Below the pieces are notes generated by a model that searched no databases, was not told where the DNA came from, and worked only from the letters and a program-made list of their open reading frames with translations. From Desulfobacula sp. (GTDB lineage Bacteria; Desulfobacterota; Desulfobacteria; Desulfobacterales; Desulfobacteraceae), in contig JAQICW010000455.1 of assembly GCA_027858355.1 (NCBI GenBank), positions 1 to 5,714 of the forward strand: a DNA stretch of 5,714 nt, given 5' to 3'. A program made the position numbers and the translations under genes. Shown here piece by piece: positions 5,115 through 5,714 of this stretch; the first letter of the stretch is position 1, and each line of letters starts with the position of its first letter.

Positions 5115-5714
5115 TTATATGATTTTCCCCATGGGTAATACCTGGATATTATTTTTTTTAAAGGTTTGTTTGATGTTTTTGACCAGATTGATTGCGCCAA
5201 GGGTATCTCCATGGACACAAAGAGTCTGTACTTCAAGACTGATGGTTGAGCCGTCCACAGCCGTTACAAATCCATTGGCCATGTCAAGGGCCCTTTGGGA
5301 GACTTCATTTGGGTTAGAAATTACAGCGCCTGAGTTTTTTCTGGGAGCAAGGGTTCCCTGGGGAGTATAGGCGCGGTCAGGAAATGCTTCATAGACAACC
5401 TTAAGGCCCAGTTCCTCTCCAACTTGTCTCATGGTCTCCCCTTTTTTTCCAGCCAGGGCAACAAAATAAAGATCTGGATCTATGTCCATGATGGCCCTGG
5501 CAATGGCCTGGGCTGTGATTTTATTTTCCACTGCATCAAGGTATAGGGCTCCATGGGGTTTGACATGCTGGAGTTGTACCCCATGGACTTTGCAGAATCC
5601 TTTAATGGCGCCAATCTGATAAACCATATACTGCCGGATCTCTTCTTCTGTGCAGGCCATGTGTCTGCGGCCAAATCCTGAAAGATCAGGATAACCCGGA
5701 TGTGCGCCAATGCC
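5115..5714 (-). CDS. pxpA: 5-oxoprolinase subunit PxpA (LamB/YcsF family), N-terminus outside window
   Basis: The last 199 residues of PxpA are present; roughly the first 50 of about 250 lie beyond the right edge. The frame is open to the final base: GIGAHPGYPDLSGFGRRHMA, followed by VKPHGALYLD, ALAGKKGETMRQVGEELGL, YEAFPDRAYTPQGTLAPRKN and TLCVHGDTLGA. These are the conserved LamB/YcsF motifs. The internal ATG at 5658-5660 is not the start, because the conserved GAHPGYPDLSGFGRR motif lies upstream of it. PxpA completes the PxpABC 5-oxoprolinase, which recycles 5-oxoproline (a spontaneous glutamine by-product) to glutamate at the cost of ATP. The TAA at 5115-5117 is two bases from the pxpB start, so pxpA-pxpB-pxpC is one operon with its promoter off-window. 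Confidence 0.93.
   Translation of the reverse strand, partial: GIGAHPGYPDLSGFGRRHMACTEEEIRQYMVYQIGAIKGFCKVHGVQLQHVKPHGALYLDAVENKITAQAIARAIMDIDPDLYFVALAGKKGETMRQVGEELGLKVVYEAFPDRAYTPQGTLAPRKNSGAVISNPNEVSQRALDMANGFVTAVDGSTISLEVQTLCVHGDTLGAINLVKNIKQTFKKNNIQVLPMGKII

Noticed and set aside
3470..5370. Several open frames of 60-90 codons on either strand within pxpABC
   Set aside because: They overlap the conserved pxp genes in other frames and carry no family motifs.

Overview
The window looks like a chromosomal segment of a mesophilic deltaproteobacterium, probably Desulfobacterales-like. I infer this from the style of the chemoreceptor tail and the pxpABC proteins, and from moderately AT-rich DNA with AT-rich intergenic stretches. 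No marker gene fixes the taxon, so this is a weak inference.

Layout, left to right. (1) 3-242, plus strand: the last 79 residues of a methyl-accepting chemotaxis protein. (2) 242-449: a 208-bp piece of pxpC on the minus strand, a frameshifted second copy of 3384-3589, starting exactly at the chemoreceptor stop codon. (3) 494-1490: a decayed insertion-sequence-like element of about 1 kb with 25-bp imperfect terminal inverted repeats. It holds broken coding remnants: a helix-turn-helix protein, then an in-frame TGA, then a transposase-like C-terminal tail whose stop lies inside the right inverted repeat. It also holds a perfect 22-bp palindrome. (4) 1489-3227, minus strand: a two-gene module of an ABC/SMC-like AAA ATPase and a DUF4276 protein (TOPRIM-like) joined by an ATGA overlap. 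The ATPase is interrupted by one in-frame TAG at codon 110, with clear coding on both sides. (5) 3338-5714, minus strand: the pxpA-pxpB-pxpC operon for 5-oxoprolinase, tightly packed (2-nt gap, then ATGA overlap); pxpA runs off the right edge.

How the parts fit together. PxpA, PxpB and PxpC form the ATP-dependent prokaryotic 5-oxoprolinase that turns 5-oxoproline (pyroglutamate) into glutamate. This part looks ordinary except for a 36-residue, 12-unit three-residue repeat inside PxpB. The ATPase/DUF4276 pair sits between the intact pxpC and the displaced pxpC fragment, in direct orientation. About 3.1 kb is therefore bracketed by homologous direct repeats, as expected for an inserted accessory island or a duplication. 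ATPase plus TOPRIM-like nuclease pairs (OLD, PARIS, RloA/RloB-type) are often phage-defence modules, so the best candidate for something undescribed is this pair. In this strain it is probably inactivated by the TAG, unless that codon is read through.
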